Source: JAZMZS01 sp045120955
GTDB lineage: Bacteria > Bacillota > Clostridia > Oscillospirales > CAG-272
NCBI GenBank assembly: GCA_045120955.1
Contig: JBGVFH010000054.1
Span: forward strand, 1 to 25,176
DNA: 25,176 nt
Direction of reading: 5' to 3'
In this document: positions 24,076 to 25,176 of the stretch, one piece after another
How positions within the stretch are numbered: position 1 is the first letter of the stretch
Layout: the number at the start of each line of letters is the position of its first letter
The notes under the pieces: model-generated
What the model was told of the DNA's origin: nothing
The model's input: only the letters and a program-made list of their open reading frames with translations
Database searches by the model: none
Position numbers and translations under genes: made by a program

Positions 24076-24116
24076 GCAAAAAGCACAGAGCAATGCATTT
24101 GCTCTGTGCTTTTTGC
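24076..24116 (+). terminator. Terminator of padR (bidirectional)
   Basis: A perfect 18-bp stem (24076-24093 with 24099-24116, core AAGCACAGAGCAA) has a 5-nt loop, with T5 inside the right arm; the mirror A5 allows it to stop leftward transcription from the solute-binding protein side as well. Confidence 0.85.
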
Positions 24117-24243
24117 TTATCCTTCGCTTTTGCCTGACAGATATTTTTATTTTGTGAGATAGACTCTCTGCCAAGTTTTCATGTCTGAACACGTCAACAT
24201 TTGAGAAAGAATCGGTCAATATCGGTCCGTTTTCTTCCTTATT

Positions 24244-24412
24244 TTATAATACAGCATTAAACGCAAGCATTCCGTCCTCTCCGACGCTTATCCGAGAATG
24301 GGGGATAGATGCCTCGAGTATCTTCCCGAGGTTGCCGTCTGCGCTGTGCCCGAGCTCTGCCGCACACTCGATTCCCTCCGTTTCAACGTTCTCGACCGCT
24401 TCAAAAAATGTA
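24244..24412 (-). pseudogene. Unrecognised C-terminal ORF fragment
   Basis: After the solute-binding protein stop, another frame (offset by one) reads about 56 codons to a TAA at 24244 with the same G/C-rich third positions as the real genes. It includes E-C-A-A-E-L-G-H-S-A-D-G-N-L-G-K and ends M-L-A-F-N-A-V-L. It has no ribosome site or convincing start, so it looks like the tail of a gene whose front was lost, possibly by a junction near 24400. I do not recognise the family. It could also be non-coding sequence that is open by chance. The rest of the 24117-24243 stretch shows nothing. Confidence 0.35.
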
Positions 24413-25176
24413 TTATTCAGCGCCGAGGATATTACGGAAGTTGTCATTTATCTTGGCAACATCGCTTTCTGCAACAGCACGAGCTGACTCATAGATGTAT
24501 GCAAAGGTATTTTTCTTTGTCATTGCCATGTTCAGAAGAGAGTTGTGAAGTCCGCCGACCCTGTAGTACATACCTATATCGTAAATTGCTGATGAGAATA
24601 TGATGTCGAGCATTTCTGCGGACTCATCGTCACGAACATTCTGACCTACAAGAGTTTCCTCGTAGTAAGCAGGGGTGAGATACTGCTTTCCGTCATATGC
24701 AAGCTCCTCAAGGATACCGCTTGTTCTCTCTGCATCTTCAATGAAGAAAGGAACGCACAGAAACTGACAATGGAAAGGAGCTACAAGATGTCCGTAGTCT
24801 GCCTGTTCAGCGTCGTATTTCGGAATGGGAAGAATACCGAAGTCCGTCTCAGAATCTCTGTGCTTGGGTACTGTGTTCAGAGTAGTCAGATAGTACGCTA
24901 CCTGATTGTTGTCAAACATCTGTACACGTACAGCATCCCATCCGCCGGAGAGTGTCTGATAGTTAAATACGGAGTTTGAATCCTGAACGAGCTCAATATA
25001 CTTTGATATCATGGAAACGCTCTTGGATGTGTAGATAGTAAGCTCTACCTCATCATCGTTTACGGTAGCGTAACGCTCACCTGAACTTGAGTAAGCCGCA
25101 AGAATAGCATCCTTCCATGTGAGAAGACCGAACAGGTCGTTTTGGTCTCTGACATCATCACCGTTGAGGTCCTGCG
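24413..25176 (-). CDS. Extracellular solute-binding protein, N-terminal part outside window
   Basis: The frame stays open from the last full codon of the window (25172-25174) to the TAA at 24413, giving about 253 C-terminal residues; the ATG at 25012 is internal. It aligns with the C-terminal half of the solute-binding lipoprotein at 15912-17396: D-F-G-I-L-P-I-P-K-Y-D-A-E-Q, then G-Q-N-V-R-D-D-E-S-A-E-M-L-D-I-I-F and Y-D-I-G-M-Y-Y. It is therefore a second ABC-type sugar-binding protein, clearly diverged from the first. Its partner genes lie to the right of the window. Confidence 0.88.
   Translation of the reverse strand, partial: QDLNGDDVRDQNDLFGLLTWKDAILAAYSSSGERYATVNDDEVELTIYTSKSVSMISKYIELVQDSNSVFNYQTLSGGWDAVRVQMFDNNQVAYYLTTLNTVPKHRDSETDFGILPIPKYDAEQADYGHLVAPFHCQFLCVPFFIEDAERTSGILEELAYDGKQYLTPAYYEETLVGQNVRDDESAEMLDIIFSSAIYDIGMYYRVGGLHNSLLNMAMTKKNTFAYIYESARAVAESDVAKINDNFRNILGAE

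Noticed and set aside
24298..24603. 101-residue plus-strand ORF
   Set aside because: Overlaps the well-supported solute-binding protein on the minus strand and has no family features.

Overview
The window looks like chromosome from an anaerobic, spore-forming, gut-type clostridium (Oscillospiraceae/Lachnospiraceae-like). The evidence is a full-length spoIVA, a Rex-controlled fermentative AdhE, a doubled-feoA ferrous-iron operon, strong AGGAGG ribosome sites, and a lipoprotein-based arabinan-utilisation locus. Almost everything is on the minus strand. The exceptions are a partial serine recombinase at the left edge and a PadR regulator near the right edge.

Left edge (1-1800): the 3' end of a large serine recombinase of the kind carried by integrative elements, then two hairpins between convergent genes. 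This is probably the end of a mobile element next to core genome. Next (1804-5878) is a compact rex-adhE-kinase operon. Its promoter -10 lies inside a good Rex box, so NADH/NAD+ sensing by Rex should control both rex and adhE. A LysR regulator and an AIM24-family protein follow, then a translationally coupled SDR / P-loop kinase / GNAT acetyltransferase operon (7963-9938).

Iron block (10097-13442): feoA-feoA-feoB plus a 56-residue Cys-rich FeoB-associated membrane protein. A consensus promoter drives it, with a GGTTAGC-N4-GCTAAC(C) dyad at the expected transcription start. A perfect second copy of the dyad lies just ahead of feoB.

Arabinan block (13614-21474): one likely operon, araC-type regulator, GH43 lipoprotein, GH51 arabinofuranosidase, solute-binding lipoprotein, and two paralogous secreted beta-helix-like surface proteins. 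The paralogs share a 215-bp nearly identical core inside otherwise diverged genes, and they end in different anchors. The GH43 protein lacks the usual general-base Asp. No ABC permease is present in the window.

Right part (21534-25176): spoIVA with a possible sigma-E promoter and a strong terminator, a small araC-like gene remnant, padR with structured leader and trailer, an unrecognised ORF fragment, and the C-terminal part of a second solute-binding protein that runs off the edge.

No rRNA, tRNA or CRISPR array was seen. No wholly new system can be proven from the sequence alone. The best leads are the paired feo dyads, the converted surface-protein pair and the GH43 with an altered active site.
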